From the IMG/VR virus record IMGVR_UViG_3300034198_002891, positions 1 through 24,979 of that record: DNA of 24,979 nucleotides. The stretch is one strand, 5' to 3'. The translations under genes were made by a program, and so were the position numbers. Shown in pieces: positions 15,244-23,496 of this stretch. Within the stretch, counting starts at the first letter, position 1; the number at the start of each line of letters is the position of its first letter. A model generated the notes under the pieces. That model made no database searches. It was given only the letters and a program-made list of their open reading frames with translations, and was not told the DNA's origin. Origin of the DNA: a virus.

Positions 15244-16223
15244 AAGTCTATTTTAGCTAACCACATTAAAGCTTTTAATCGTTTTATACGGTTATTTCGT
15301 TTGCGGGTAAACTCTTCCGCTTTTCGTTCAGCATCTTGTAATTGTAAAAACGCTTGAAGCTCCATTTGTCTTGCCGCTTCTACAGCTACAGCATGACGTG
15401 TCATAACTTCTTCTTGAAGTTGTTTTATAGCATTGATTGCTTGTTTTTGTGCTTCAATTCTATCGTTTATTTGTGATTCTAATTGAGCCGCCTTTAGTGA
15501 CGCCTCTTCCATTTTAAGCTTAATTTCAGCTCGACGAAGTGCTTTTTGTTCTTCTATTTCCGCAAGTACTGCTGCTACAACTTCGGGGGAATCTACTGGA
15601 ACTGGCGGAGCTGTGATTGCGTCTACTTCTTCTACAGTTTCTGCACCATAGATAGCGTTATAAATAAGCTTTTTCCAATTTCGTAATTTTCTAACTTTTT
15701 GTTCGACTTGCGGTCGTTTTTGCCTAGCTTTGAGTAGCTGTGCGGCAATTTCTTCCTCTTCTTTGGATTCTGACCGTTTGCGCCTATATCTGTTGAGAAT
15801 GTCAGATGTATCAACAAAGTTAGAAATTTGAGCAATAGTTGGAAGATAAATTTGAGTAGTAGAGTTAAGCCTGTTAAGTGTTATTGTTTGAGGGCCAGCA
15901 GCTTGAACAACGGTAGGAAGATAAATTTGAGTAGTGGATGCAATTCTATCTAAAGTAACAGTTTGAGTTCCACCAGCTTGAACTACCGCAGGAAGATAAA
16001 TGCTTGTAGTAGATGCAATCTGATTAAGAGAGATTAACTTTGAAGCTTGTCTGCTAACTGTTGGATTATAAACAGTAGTAGTAGATGTAAGTTGATTAAG
16101 TACAATGGTTTGTGGGCTGCCGGTAGCCGCACTAATTGGAATACTAGGATACTGTTCGCCTACGGTTTGAATGTTACCGTATTTAAAACCAGTAAGATTT
16201 GCGTTACTGGTTAATCCACTCAC
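15240..16223 (-). CDS. Virion protein: four 25-aa beta repeats fused to a long coiled coil
   Basis: A 327-residue protein starting at a GTG that overlaps the upstream stop as GTGA. Residues about 33-135 contain four repeats of roughly 25 residues built around QTxxLxxIxSTTxIYLPTVV. Each has a hydrophobic strand, a Ser-Thr-Thr turn and an aromatic-Pro strand. Such 'STTxxYxPTV' repeats occur in phage structural proteins and predict a narrow beta-helix or fibre. The rest (about 140-327) is charged and helical: a basic segment (ILNRYRRKRSESKEEEE), a Pro/Val/Thr linker (TAPPVPVDSPEVV), then a long Glu/Lys/Ala coiled coil and a basic end (KRNNRIKRLKALMWLAKIDL). The design suggests a fibre with a helical anchor. 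Family and exact location on the virion are not known. Confidence 0.65.
   Translation of the reverse strand: MSGLTSNANLTGFKYGNIQTVGEQYPSIPISAATGSPQTIVLNQLTSTTTVYNPTVSRQASKLISLNQIASTTSIYLPAVVQAGGTQTVTLDRIASTTQIYLPTVVQAAGPQTITLNRLNSTTQIYLPTIAQISNFVDTSDILNRYRRKRSESKEEEEIAAQLLKARQKRPQVEQKVRKLRNWKKLIYNAIYGAETVEEVDAITAPPVPVDSPEVVAAVLAEIEEQKALRRAEIKLKMEEASLKAAQLESQINDRIEAQKQAINAIKQLQEEVMTRHAVAVEAARQMELQAFLQLQDAERKAEEFTRKRNNRIKRLKALMWLAKIDL
15841..16112 (-). repeat. Four tandem ~75-bp coding repeats
   Basis: Units beginning ggaagataaa (plus strand) start at 15841, 15916 and 15991, exactly 75 bases apart. A diverged fourth copy (ggattataaac) starts near 16063. They encode the 25-residue QTxxLxxIxSTTxIYLPTV repeats of the 327-aa protein. 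The spacing is a multiple of three and the copies have diverged most in the N-terminal unit, so this is an old protein repeat, not a spacer array. Confidence 0.85.
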
Positions 16224-17053
16224 GACAATACGCTCATATCAAAAATACATGAAGTAGTAGCTGCGGAAGCTCCAAAAACCGATAGAGTTGCTAATGTTGT
16301 TACCGTTCCAGAAGTTGCAGTTGCAGCAACTTGATTAGGTATTTTAAGTCCATATCCAGTAAAATAATCTGCTGTTAGTGCATTAGCGAAACAATTTACC
16401 GAAGGTTCAATTTCCTCTGCCAGCCATACCGTAGCAGCTCCAGTTGCGGATGCGGTACTTATTGCTACATCACTAACATCGCGAACTGCCCAATCCCCTT
16501 GTTCTAGTGGCAGAAAAAATGTTGAGCCGTTTGCTGTAGTAGCACTAGGAAATGTAAAAGTTCGTGCTCCTGTAACGCTACTTCCAGTTTGATTAACATA
16601 ATTAAAAGTTAATATAGCGGCTGTTGTTGTTAGCGCTGTAGTTACTTGAATTATCGGCCATAACGCTTGCGCCTTTCCTGAAACTCCAAATTCACTTCTT
16701 AATACAGGGAAGCTTGCTGCATCATGAGTAAATTGGCTCCCTGTTGCAGTTAAAGTTACAGTGCCAACCTTATAAAGTCTTAGAAAAATTAAGCCTCTTG
16801 CATTTAAGGTTAATCCTGTTAATGACGCTAAATTGATTAAATCTGATGTAATTCCCGAAGGAATAGGAAATTCTGTTATTGTAGATGGAAGAGTAGAGCC
16901 TATTGCGTTTCCACCTAGTGACAATGTAAAAAATCCACTAGCAGCAGCAGCAGCAGTCACGGATAAAAATGTAGCCCCAGCCCCCATTCTACTGGCATAC
17001 TTACCTCTAGCTTGCTGTTTAAATATATCATCGATTGTGCTGATATTAGGCAT
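16220..17053 (-). CDS. Virion beta-protein, paralogue 3 of a tandem trio
   Basis: A 277-residue Thr/Ala/Ser-rich protein. A short N-terminal helix (IDDIFKQQARGKYASRMGAG) precedes a hydrophobic Ala-rich stretch and then beta domains. It shares with the next two upstream genes a 'VGTxxLxxxGxxFTxD' strand, a 'NYVNQTGSSVTG' loop (YTNQDGSS and YTDQDGTT in the others) and a 'GDWAVRDVSDVAIST' segment. It is the most diverged of the three and has an additional C-terminal beta stretch (TSGTVTTLATLSVFG). No catalytic motif is visible. It starts on the stop codon of its paralogue (TAATG). Position between portal and scaffold and composition point to a head-surface or fibre protein (inference). Confidence 0.6.
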   Translation of the reverse strand: MPNISTIDDIFKQQARGKYASRMGAGATFLSVTAAAAASGFFTLSLGGNAIGSTLPSTITEFPIPSGITSDLINLASLTGLTLNARGLIFLRLYKVGTVTLTATGSQFTHDAASFPVLRSEFGVSGKAQALWPIIQVTTALTTTAAILTFNYVNQTGSSVTGARTFTFPSATTANGSTFFLPLEQGDWAVRDVSDVAISTASATGAATVWLAEEIEPSVNCFANALTADYFTGYGLKIPNQVAATATSGTVTTLATLSVFGASAATTSCIFDMSVLS

Positions 17054-17838
17054 TATGTAGTCTCCGGGGTTAGACTATAACCATAAAAAAACTCTGTTGA
17101 TGCTGTTGCGCCAAATCGATATGCGCCAATATATTCGTTTGGTTCAATTAAATAAGGAACCAATGGTGCGCTCATGCAATTTAATACAGTAGCAAGTGGC
17201 GAAACTGGCTGCTGACTAATCATTAAAGGAAGCACTCCATAAACTTTAATAGTTCCAGCAGTCCCGGTAGAAATGCTTATATTTGTTACGTCTCTCATTC
17301 CAGTATCTCCACTAGCTAAATGTGGAGTAACATAAAATCCTGTATTGATAGCGGGACTTGTTGGAAGAGTTAAACTAGCGGTATTGCCAGTAGTTCCATC
17401 TTGATCGGTATAGGTAATAGTAAGAGTTGGCGTAGTACTGGTAACTGCAACTGTAGCAACGGCAAATACGAGACTTGCAGCCGTTGTAATAGATGCTCCT
17501 CGCACTGTTTTAGTTGGCATAGGAACGCCATCTGTAAATGTATTTGAAGAAACTGCTAATGAACCTAATTCATATTCAAGTCCAAAAAACATCCCAGTTG
17601 CGGCCGCTCCGTTAAATCCCCAAACATTTGTTGCTATAAATCCGGATATTCCAGATCCGTTAGACGATGGCATTTGTATACGTTGAGGAGATCTAGTAAT
17701 AGAAACGCTTCCTGAATTTGTGGTAGCAGCTGTAATTGCGGCCGATCTAAAATAATACATTCTTTGCATCATGCCATTAGTGGCAGTTGCAGCTATCGCG
17801 GCATCAAGAGTTGGGGCTGCTGTTGTAAAATTAGCCAT
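17053..17838 (-). CDS. Virion beta-protein, paralogue 2 of a tandem trio
   Basis: A 261-residue protein with an N-terminal helix (TLDAAIAATATNGMMQRMYY) and two beta-rich regions. Landmarks shared with its neighbours are LGSLAVSSNTFTDGVPMPTK, LTITYTDQDGTTGNTASLTL, the GF..P block, SGDTGMRDVTNISISTGTAG and a YGVLPLM strand. The 'TYTxQDG' segment resembles immunoglobulin-like or sandwich loops seen in phage surface proteins. The C-terminus ends in an aromatic strand (TEFFYGYSLTPETT) that also resembles the paralogue's YFTGYGLKIP. It overlaps both neighbours by one base (TAATG). Function unknown; a capsid-decorating or fibre role is inferred from composition, duplication and place. Confidence 0.6.
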   Translation of the reverse strand: MANFTTAAPTLDAAIAATATNGMMQRMYYFRSAAITAATTNSGSVSITRSPQRIQMPSSNGSGISGFIATNVWGFNGAAATGMFFGLEYELGSLAVSSNTFTDGVPMPTKTVRGASITTAASLVFAVATVAVTSTTPTLTITYTDQDGTTGNTASLTLPTSPAINTGFYVTPHLASGDTGMRDVTNISISTGTAGTIKVYGVLPLMISQQPVSPLATVLNCMSAPLVPYLIEPNEYIGAYRFGATASTEFFYGYSLTPETT

Positions 17839-18596
17839 TATGCTTGCTCTCCAACAAAGCTTAAAGTTCCCTTCAATCCTCTAACTGTTCCAGGAGTGCT
17901 TAACAAATAAATGCTATCCCCAGCGCTCAGTAATGGAGGAGTTGGAAATTCAGTGAGAAAGTTTAAATTTGAAACTGTGCCAATTATTTGATGCGAACTA
18001 TTAAACATTCCGAGTGGAATAACACCCCAAAATTTTAACGTACACGTTCCAGTTCCTGATGCCCTTGTTGCTGTAGTTATATCTCTTGCTCCGTAATCAT
18101 TACCGTTCAGCGGAATAAATCCAGCAGAATATGCGGCTGATGTTGTAGTAATTGCTGTCGATGGAGTTGTTGCTGAACTTCCATCTTGATTAGTATATGT
18201 AATTGTAATATTTGCAGTGCCAGATCCAACAGTAGTCATTTCAACTAAAATAGGGGAATTTATTTGCCTTGATGAATTTCCTTCTGTCACGGTTGGCATA
18301 GCAGCCCCATCTGTAAAGGAAGTTCCAACCACTAAAGTCCCCATATCTATGAGCTTTGCTAAAATACATACTCCAGTTTGAATTGAGTTATATAAACTTG
18401 CATTAGTAAGTCGAAACCCAGTTACACCTGAGGGCATAGTTTCTACTGTGTAGATTGGAGGAGTTTTAGCAAAAATAAGAGTATTTCCAACTACCGCAGC
18501 AGTAGCTGTAGCAATTTCTGCACCCCAATGACGTTGTACCTCATATCCACTTGTAGCTCTATTTAAATAGTCATTAAAACTTGCAAGTGCGGCCAT
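17838..18596 (-). CDS. Virion beta-protein, paralogue 1 of a tandem trio
   Basis: A 252-residue protein and the first of the three paralogues to be transcribed. An N-terminal helix (ASFNDYLNRATSGYEVQRHW) is followed by beta regions with MGTLVVGTSFTDGAAMPTVT, NITITYTNQDGSSATTPSTA, the AGFIPL block, NDYGARDITTATRASGTGTC and FWGVIPLGMF. These align in order with landmarks in the next two genes. The end (SAGDSIYLLSTPGTVRGLKG) differs from the others. There is no signal peptide or enzyme motif. It lies one base after the 84-aa gene and its stop is the start of paralogue 2 (TAATG). It is presumably structural. Confidence 0.6.
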   Translation of the reverse strand: MAALASFNDYLNRATSGYEVQRHWGAEIATATAAVVGNTLIFAKTPPIYTVETMPSGVTGFRLTNASLYNSIQTGVCILAKLIDMGTLVVGTSFTDGAAMPTVTEGNSSRQINSPILVEMTTVGSGTANITITYTNQDGSSATTPSTAITTTSAAYSAGFIPLNGNDYGARDITTATRASGTGTCTLKFWGVIPLGMFNSSHQIIGTVSNLNFLTEFPTPPLLSAGDSIYLLSTPGTVRGLKGTLSFVGEQA

Positions 18597-18597
18597 G

Positions 18598-18852
18598 CTA
18601 ATTTACTCCGGTTATGCAAGTTACCATTTTATAACCATTTGGGAATTCTTGTAATGAAATAGTAATCCAATCCTTGCTTTCTGGATTATATGCTAACACA
18701 AAAGGATATGGTGGTACTGGTAATCCGCCAGAACGCGATATATCAATACCATTAGAATCTCTTGCTGTAATTAACATTTCGTCACTACTGTTAAAAGCGA
18801 CGTTAAATTCAGATAACGTTATCGTTGGCGCTACTCTTATTTCTGATGCCAT
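18598..18852 (-). CDS. Small hypothetical virion-block protein
   Basis: An 84-residue protein not recognised. It is mixed beta: a strand-rich first half (IRVAPTITLSEFNVAFNSSD, then EMLITARDSNGID), a Pro-rich turn (GGLPVPPYPF) and a second half LAYNPESKDWITISLQEFPN ending with two strands. It has one cysteine and no charged domain. The ATG at 18852 follows the upstream stop by 9 nt and its stop is one base before the first beta paralogue. It is retained as a gene because the frame is closed exactly between tightly packed neighbours. A small virion component is likely by location only. Confidence 0.6.
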   Translation of the reverse strand: MASEIRVAPTITLSEFNVAFNSSDEMLITARDSNGIDISRSGGLPVPPYPFVLAYNPESKDWITISLQEFPNGYKMVTCITGVN

Positions 18853-18861
18853 TTATCATGC

Positions 18862-19287
18862 CTATAACGCAAAGATTCCGGAAGCATTAAATTGAACATC
18901 GATATTATTACCATTTGGCGTTACAGGTAGTCCGCTTGCTGCTACATCAATGTAAGCAATAAGGGGAGAAGTGATTGTAGTTCCAGTATCTTTATAGATA
19001 ATAAGCGCTTCTATTGATACGCCCGTTACGGAACTAAATGTTACATCCGCAGCATCAAACACATTATCTGTTACCGTTTTAGAGGCAAGAGTTGCTGCTG
19101 TACCTACAATAGCGCTTGATGCTGATGACCAGTATTCATGCGTCTGTGAGAACGTATAAGTACCAGTATCTATCAGAGCTATTTTGATAGTATCATCCAG
19201 CAAATCGATACTATCACCTGAGGTAGTTCCAAGAGTTCCTGGAGCCATCCACTTATATTTTGCTTTATTATAAATTGCATTTGCCAT
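18862..19287 (-). CDS. Small phage structural protein (virion beta-protein family)
   Basis: A 141-residue protein. The start (NAIYNKAKYKWM), the segment DTIKIALIDTGTYTFSQTHE, the 'VTDNVFDAADVTFSSVTGVS' strands with EALIIYKDTGT, and the end (NIDVQFNASGIFAL) match a widespread small phage structural-protein layout. In it a 'NxxYNxxKxxxxxGxxxL' N-terminus leads to 'DTIKVALxxx', 'xxxFDAxDVTWxSxxxxxxxxxIYxDT' and 'xxIxFPxxGIxxL'. I recognise this layout from many tailed phages; its exact virion site is not settled in my knowledge. It starts on the portal stop codon (TAATG), so it is made together with the portal. Confidence 0.7.
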   Translation of the reverse strand: MANAIYNKAKYKWMAPGTLGTTSGDSIDLLDDTIKIALIDTGTYTFSQTHEYWSSASSAIVGTAATLASKTVTDNVFDAADVTFSSVTGVSIEALIIYKDTGTTITSPLIAYIDVAASGLPVTPNGNNIDVQFNASGIFAL

Positions 19288-21911
19288 TAGCTTAATTCAA
19301 TCCCACTAGGATTGCCTTCTTCATCAAGTGTTATACGTTGTACTTTCACTTCTGGTTGTTCAGTAATTTCGATTGCAGTCGGATTACCGTTATCATCAGT
19401 GATTATTTTTCCGGACTTTTTGCGTCCTGTCATGCCGCCCATACTCATAATTTTTGGGCTGCTGACTTGTTCCATTTGCAATCGAACACGCTCTAGGGCT
19501 TGTTCTGAAGCTAGTCTGCGTTCTTCCATGAGCTTTTCGGATTCTGATAGTCGAATCCTCATTTGCTCTAATTCTAGCTTTTGAATCTCTAAAATATGCT
19601 GCATCTGGCTTGATTCTTGTTTGATCAGGGCTTTGTCTGATTCGCTTTGTGCTGATGCTTGTACTTTAAGCATATCAACTTGAACGGCTGATTGTTTAAC
19701 TTGAATTTCCTGTTGAGCTAAAGCCAATTCTTGTTGTTTGAAGTATTCTTCGGTCTGTTGTTTTTGCACTGCGAGTTGAGCATCTAATTGATCGCGCTGC
19801 ATTTTAAGTTGCTGCTCTTGCGCTGCAAGTTGATTCTTAACGGCCTTATCTTGCATTTCCATCTGTGTGGCTTGAAGCCTGGCTTGAGACTCAACCTGTG
19901 CAATTTGCATTCTGCCTTGGATCTCAAGAGTTTTTGGATCTGGAGGTGGTGGTTGTTTTGCAGCTTCTTCTTTAGCTTTGGAGATTTCTCCGATTTGAGT
20001 TAGTGCTTTTGTAAAGATTCCGTCCAGTTCTTTACCGCCTTTGAACCGCTTAATCATGTTCTGAAATAGCGCTATACTAAATTCAATAAGCGGTGGGTAT
20101 TGATCAACTAAACCGCGCATTTGATCAAAGAACGCTCCGGCACTTTGAATAAGGGCTTGGCCTTCTGCCTGTTGCTGAGCTTGATCGATAGCTACCATTG
20201 AGTCGGAAGCAATTTGAATACGGTAGTTACGCTTTTTAGTATCTCGTAGGATATCGATAATTTCTGCTTCTACTTGTTCAAGTTGTGCTTCTGGATTGCC
20301 AGGCATTTGAGCTTCCATACCTTCTGGCGCTTCTGGCATTCCTTGCGGCTCTTCTACTGGTTCCCCACCAAAAGGCATCTCTGGCATTGGCGGTGGTGCC
20401 ATTGGCATAGGTGGTGGTGCGATTAGAGTTTCGGAAATGAGTCGATCTGCATCACCAACATCAAAAATAGTTTCTTCATCAAACTGTTCTGCAATAATCG
20501 TGCCAAGGTGCATAATGGCATCAGAGATGAACTTGCAGAACATATTTTGTCTTACAATTAGGCCAAGTGACGACCACTGTGATTCAAGCCTATTGGCCGT
20601 AGCGGACTTATATTGCTCTGAAGTCCCTCGGAGTAGGTCTGATACCTTTAGGGTTTCATAAAGCTGCTGGAGGGCTTGCTGGCGGGCTTGCTGAAGCGTA
20701 TTGAGTACATTTACAAACTGCTCGACTGGCAAGAATTCAATAGCGCCTTGTAATCCGCCCCGACCCTTGTTTGACGGCCAGTTTTTAACGCCAACGCCTT
20801 TGAGATCGTCTTGAAATAACTGCTCGACAATATCGGTCATCGCAGCATCGTAAGCAAAGTTAGGCCGAATTGCCTGGGTTAGTGCATGGATACGAGAAGT
20901 AAGTCGTTCAACTTCGAGTATTTGATCTTTTGCATGAGTGTAGTCAGATACGGGGATGATTGTATCTGGGTCTTGAGTTTGTCTAATAACTGAACACGGA
21001 TAGAACTTTTCAAAAGTAATCGGTGGGTCTAATTCCTCGATAAGTGGGTCTTGTTTGCTGGTCTGTATCCAATAAACCTTATTTGTCGCTTCGCACCAAA
21101 TCTCCCAAACTTCTGCTTTACCTTCAAACTTAGGTTCTTCTTTTGCAGCGTCCAGTTTATTTACTTCAGGGATACTATCGTAGCTTAGTTCCGCTGCTTT
21201 TTCCTCGCCAAATAGATCCTCTGCTTGGAACCTATCCAGGAAGGCGCGTTTGGCTTGCCATTCAATTTCTGATTCGTTTCTTGCGTCTGAGCATCGGTAA
21301 TCTGAGTACTGAACAACTTCGAGAACGGCTTTTTCAGATACTTTTTGCTCAACTTCGATAGAAGATACCAGAATGCCATTTCCAGCCTCCGTAAATCCTT
21401 CTGTGTCTCCCTCATAGGGTTTTCCATCGCCGGTTAGCAAAGTCCCTGATGGATCTTTGATTACAGCAATTTCCTGCATTATCTTTTGAAACTTTGGTGT
21501 GTACTTTGCCCAAAGAACTGCTTGGCCGGTTAAAAGAAACTGTAAAGCAGCGTTATAACCAATCTTGTCAAAGTCAAAATGGCAGTCCATGGCGTATTGA
21601 GTATTTCGCTCAAGGATGACGCTACCAAGCTCGTATGGGATACCACCGGAGCGTTTACGAAGATTTACTTCAGCTTTTGGGGTAGAACTATAGTAAGCGG
21701 GCAATAGTGTATTAACGCAGTACCACCATACGTTTAAACGACGCGGGGCATCTTTAAGAGTTTCAATGTTTTTAATTGCGTTAAAGACTTTGATTGATTC
21801 TTCTGCGGACTTGATAAACTTTTCAAATCGGCGATTAGAATGAATAATTTGAACTTTCCAATAGTCTGCTGAATACTTTTTTACCAAGGGTTTTAGAGAT
21901 TTTACTTTCAT
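19287..21911 (-). CDS. Portal protein with long Q-rich C-terminal coiled coil
   Basis: An 874-residue protein coded directly after the large terminase (ATGA overlap). Residues 1-480 carry the portal core: the N-terminal helices (RRLNVWWYCVNTLLPAYYSS), the wing/stem region with NTQYAMDCHFDFDKIGYN, a beta region (about 265-320) and the helical crown region LQQARQQALQQLYETLKVSD, RGTSEQYKSATANRLESQW. Residues 498-540 are a Pro/Met/Glu linker, and about 545-655 form further helices. Residues 660-815 form a continuous Gln/Glu/Met-rich coiled coil. The extreme C-terminus repeats a short beta motif: DDNGNPTAIEI (839-849) and DEEGNPSGIEL (863-873). It forms the twelve-fold ring through which DNA enters and leaves. 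It is longer than the P22 portal (about 725 aa), and the extra length is the coiled tail, which could form a barrel inside the head (inference). Confidence 0.85.
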   Translation of the reverse strand: MKVKSLKPLVKKYSADYWKVQIIHSNRRFEKFIKSAEESIKVFNAIKNIETLKDAPRRLNVWWYCVNTLLPAYYSSTPKAEVNLRKRSGGIPYELGSVILERNTQYAMDCHFDFDKIGYNAALQFLLTGQAVLWAKYTPKFQKIMQEIAVIKDPSGTLLTGDGKPYEGDTEGFTEAGNGILVSSIEVEQKVSEKAVLEVVQYSDYRCSDARNESEIEWQAKRAFLDRFQAEDLFGEEKAAELSYDSIPEVNKLDAAKEEPKFEGKAEVWEIWCEATNKVYWIQTSKQDPLIEELDPPITFEKFYPCSVIRQTQDPDTIIPVSDYTHAKDQILEVERLTSRIHALTQAIRPNFAYDAAMTDIVEQLFQDDLKGVGVKNWPSNKGRGGLQGAIEFLPVEQFVNVLNTLQQARQQALQQLYETLKVSDLLRGTSEQYKSATANRLESQWSSLGLIVRQNMFCKFISDAIMHLGTIIAEQFDEETIFDVGDADRLISETLIAPPPMPMAPPPMPEMPFGGEPVEEPQGMPEAPEGMEAQMPGNPEAQLEQVEAEIIDILRDTKKRNYRIQIASDSMVAIDQAQQQAEGQALIQSAGAFFDQMRGLVDQYPPLIEFSIALFQNMIKRFKGGKELDGIFTKALTQIGEISKAKEEAAKQPPPPDPKTLEIQGRMQIAQVESQARLQATQMEMQDKAVKNQLAAQEQQLKMQRDQLDAQLAVQKQQTEEYFKQQELALAQQEIQVKQSAVQVDMLKVQASAQSESDKALIKQESSQMQHILEIQKLELEQMRIRLSESEKLMEERRLASEQALERVRLQMEQVSSPKIMSMGGMTGRKKSGKIITDDNGNPTAIEITEQPEVKVQRITLDEEGNPSGIELS

Positions 21912-23317
21912 ATTGTTGGCCTTGCCACCCTGGCGCGTACTCTAGCTAAATAACTTTGCAACTTAATTACTCCCTTACCCCCTACTTCGGCGGGACTTTC
22001 CCATTCTGCGTCAATTAACCGTCCTTTGCAGAGATATCTCAAAGCGTCTACTCCGTGATCGTTTCCGGTCGTATCTAGATCCTCTGGTTTTCTTTTGTCT
22101 ATAGTCATTGATGGTAAGGTTTCTAACAAATATGGGCAAGTGGCGAATATATACAGCAAGGGTGGGTTAGCTACCAACCGTTGTCTGATTTGCGACCAAC
22201 CAGATTGGCGGTCGCTATCTGCTCGCCTAAAGGACGGGTGTTTGTACTTACTAAAGACTTGGGTTAGTTGGTCGTTAATGCTCGGGCCACCTTCATGGTT
22301 AAAAATGGATGGATCGGCAAATCCTACTGGATTTTCCCCCACGGAGACTGATGCGATTCTGTTGGCTTGATCGACGTTATCGACTCCTTTACCCCACATT
22401 TCTCGATATATAATAATTGACCCTTTAGGATATGGTACCTCCTTACCTCCGTCATCACGTCCAGAACTAACAGCACCCCATATACAGGCAAAAGGAGAGT
22501 GATAACCCCAATCATACCCAATATAACGGGGCCAATGTTCGGGCACGTTAAAAGGGCTAACAATATGTTTAGAGCTAAACTCAGGAAAGTAACTACCTTC
22601 ATGGATTTCAAAGTCTCCTTCTAGCCAAGCTCGCACAAGTTCTGGACTTCCGACCATATGCAAGCGGTTTATGTATTCAGGATCTCTAGCCAACAAGATT
22701 TGGTTATCGGTAACACGGCTTGGGATGTAAATGTAATCAAAGCTACTGCCATTGGGTAATTGCTTTGTAAGAACTTTTAATCCTTTTGGCGCTGGTTTGA
22801 TAAAAGTTTGTTTCAGCCAGTGATGTCCGACGCCACCAGGGTTAAACGTAAGGATAACCTGACCGCCTCCTTTGCCTCGTAGTGCTCCGAAAAGTTTCCA
22901 GATAGGGGAAGGGTCAGGATAGTTTCCTGCCTCTTCTATGGCGCAATCTGAGAGGTTTTGGCCCTGGTATTTTTCAGCATCAGCGTCACTGGCTAAAGGT
23001 CTAAAACGTAAACGACCACCCGAGAGGAAGGTAAATTGTTTTTTCTGGTCTTGCCAGTGCGCTTTAAGCGGTAAGTAAATTTGTTTGGCACGTTCAATAA
23101 GGTCATCAGCTTGAGGAAGTTCTTTACGAAAAAAGATAGCATTAAAGTCTGGCCCTAACTGTTCTTGCTTAATTGCAAATTTACCTAAAACTCCGTCGGT
23201 CTTACCTCCGCCTCGCGCACCGCCGTAGCCGATAAGTGTAATAGGGCAGTTTACTAGCGCCTCCTGAGGGCCTCTCTGCGGGCACCATACTACGTTTATG
23301 TCTAAAGGTTCAGTCAT
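21908..23317 (-). CDS. terL: Terminase large subunit (ATPase and nuclease)
   Basis: A 469-residue packaging motor. The ATPase domain has Walker A GGARGGGKT at residues 32-40 and a Walker B-like strand around NLSDCAIEEAGN (121-132), with Glu128 and Glu129 in place of the more common Asp-Glu. The coupling motif ILTFNPGG is at 155-162. The nuclease domain has the three expected acidic sites: Asp269 in YIGYDWGYHSPF, Asp335 in GFADPS and Asp420/Asp424 in NDHGVDALRY. All key residues are present, so it should both translocate and cut DNA. The start overlaps the stop of the zinc-ribbon gene and the end overlaps the portal start, both as ATGA. The Walker B wording is unusual but occurs in related TerL lines. 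Confidence 0.93.
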   Translation of the reverse strand: MTEPLDINVVWCPQRGPQEALVNCPITLIGYGGARGGGKTDGVLGKFAIKQEQLGPDFNAIFFRKELPQADDLIERAKQIYLPLKAHWQDQKKQFTFLSGGRLRFRPLASDADAEKYQGQNLSDCAIEEAGNYPDPSPIWKLFGALRGKGGGQVILTFNPGGVGHHWLKQTFIKPAPKGLKVLTKQLPNGSSFDYIYIPSRVTDNQILLARDPEYINRLHMVGSPELVRAWLEGDFEIHEGSYFPEFSSKHIVSPFNVPEHWPRYIGYDWGYHSPFACIWGAVSSGRDDGGKEVPYPKGSIIIYREMWGKGVDNVDQANRIASVSVGENPVGFADPSIFNHEGGPSINDQLTQVFSKYKHPSFRRADSDRQSGWSQIRQRLVANPPLLYIFATCPYLLETLPSMTIDKRKPEDLDTTGNDHGVDALRYLCKGRLIDAEWESPAEVGGKGVIKLQSYLARVRARVARPTI

Positions 23318-23496
23318 TTACCACTAACCATAACAGCGCTTGGGCTGTAAATACGTTCAACGTCGCATTTAGGGTTTTGGCAGATAAAATAACTACTGGT
23401 AGGCTCAGCGTACATACTAACATAGGGCAGGTCATCACCAACTTTTACGGTGCTAACATGAGCACAACTTGGACATCGACAGGTTTCTACTTCCAT
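23314..23496 (-). CDS. Small zinc-ribbon protein upstream of terL
   Basis: A 60-residue protein with two cysteine pairs, CPSCAHV (Cys8, Cys11) and CQNPKC (Cys39, Cys44), separated by 27 residues. This is a zinc ribbon. It ends with the strand ERIYSPSAVMV. The ORF immediately upstream encodes a second small protein with the same two pairs. The only possible start is the ATG at 23496. A perfect AGGAGG lies 13 nt upstream, rather far, and the ATG lies inside the last codons of the preceding 49-codon ORF, so coupled re-initiation may help. The stop overlaps terL as ATGA. A nucleic-acid or terminase-associated role is inferred from the ribbon and the location; no family name is claimed. Confidence 0.72.
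   Translation of the reverse strand: MEVETCRCPSCAHVSTVKVGDDLPYVSMYAEPTSSYFICQNPKCDVERIYSPSAVMVSGK

Noticed and set aside
15841-16112. Regularly spaced 75-bp repeats as a possible CRISPR array
   Set aside because: Period is a multiple of three, copies diverge in a coding-like way and encode a clean 25-aa protein repeat. There is no conserved repeat with unique spacers and no cas gene.
22324-22611. 95-codon minus-strand frame with a very hydrophobic, membrane-like sequence inside terL
   Set aside because: It is out of frame within the terL nuclease region, where all catalytic residues are in the other frame. Hydrophobicity arises from reading terL codons one base off, and nothing supports a separate start.
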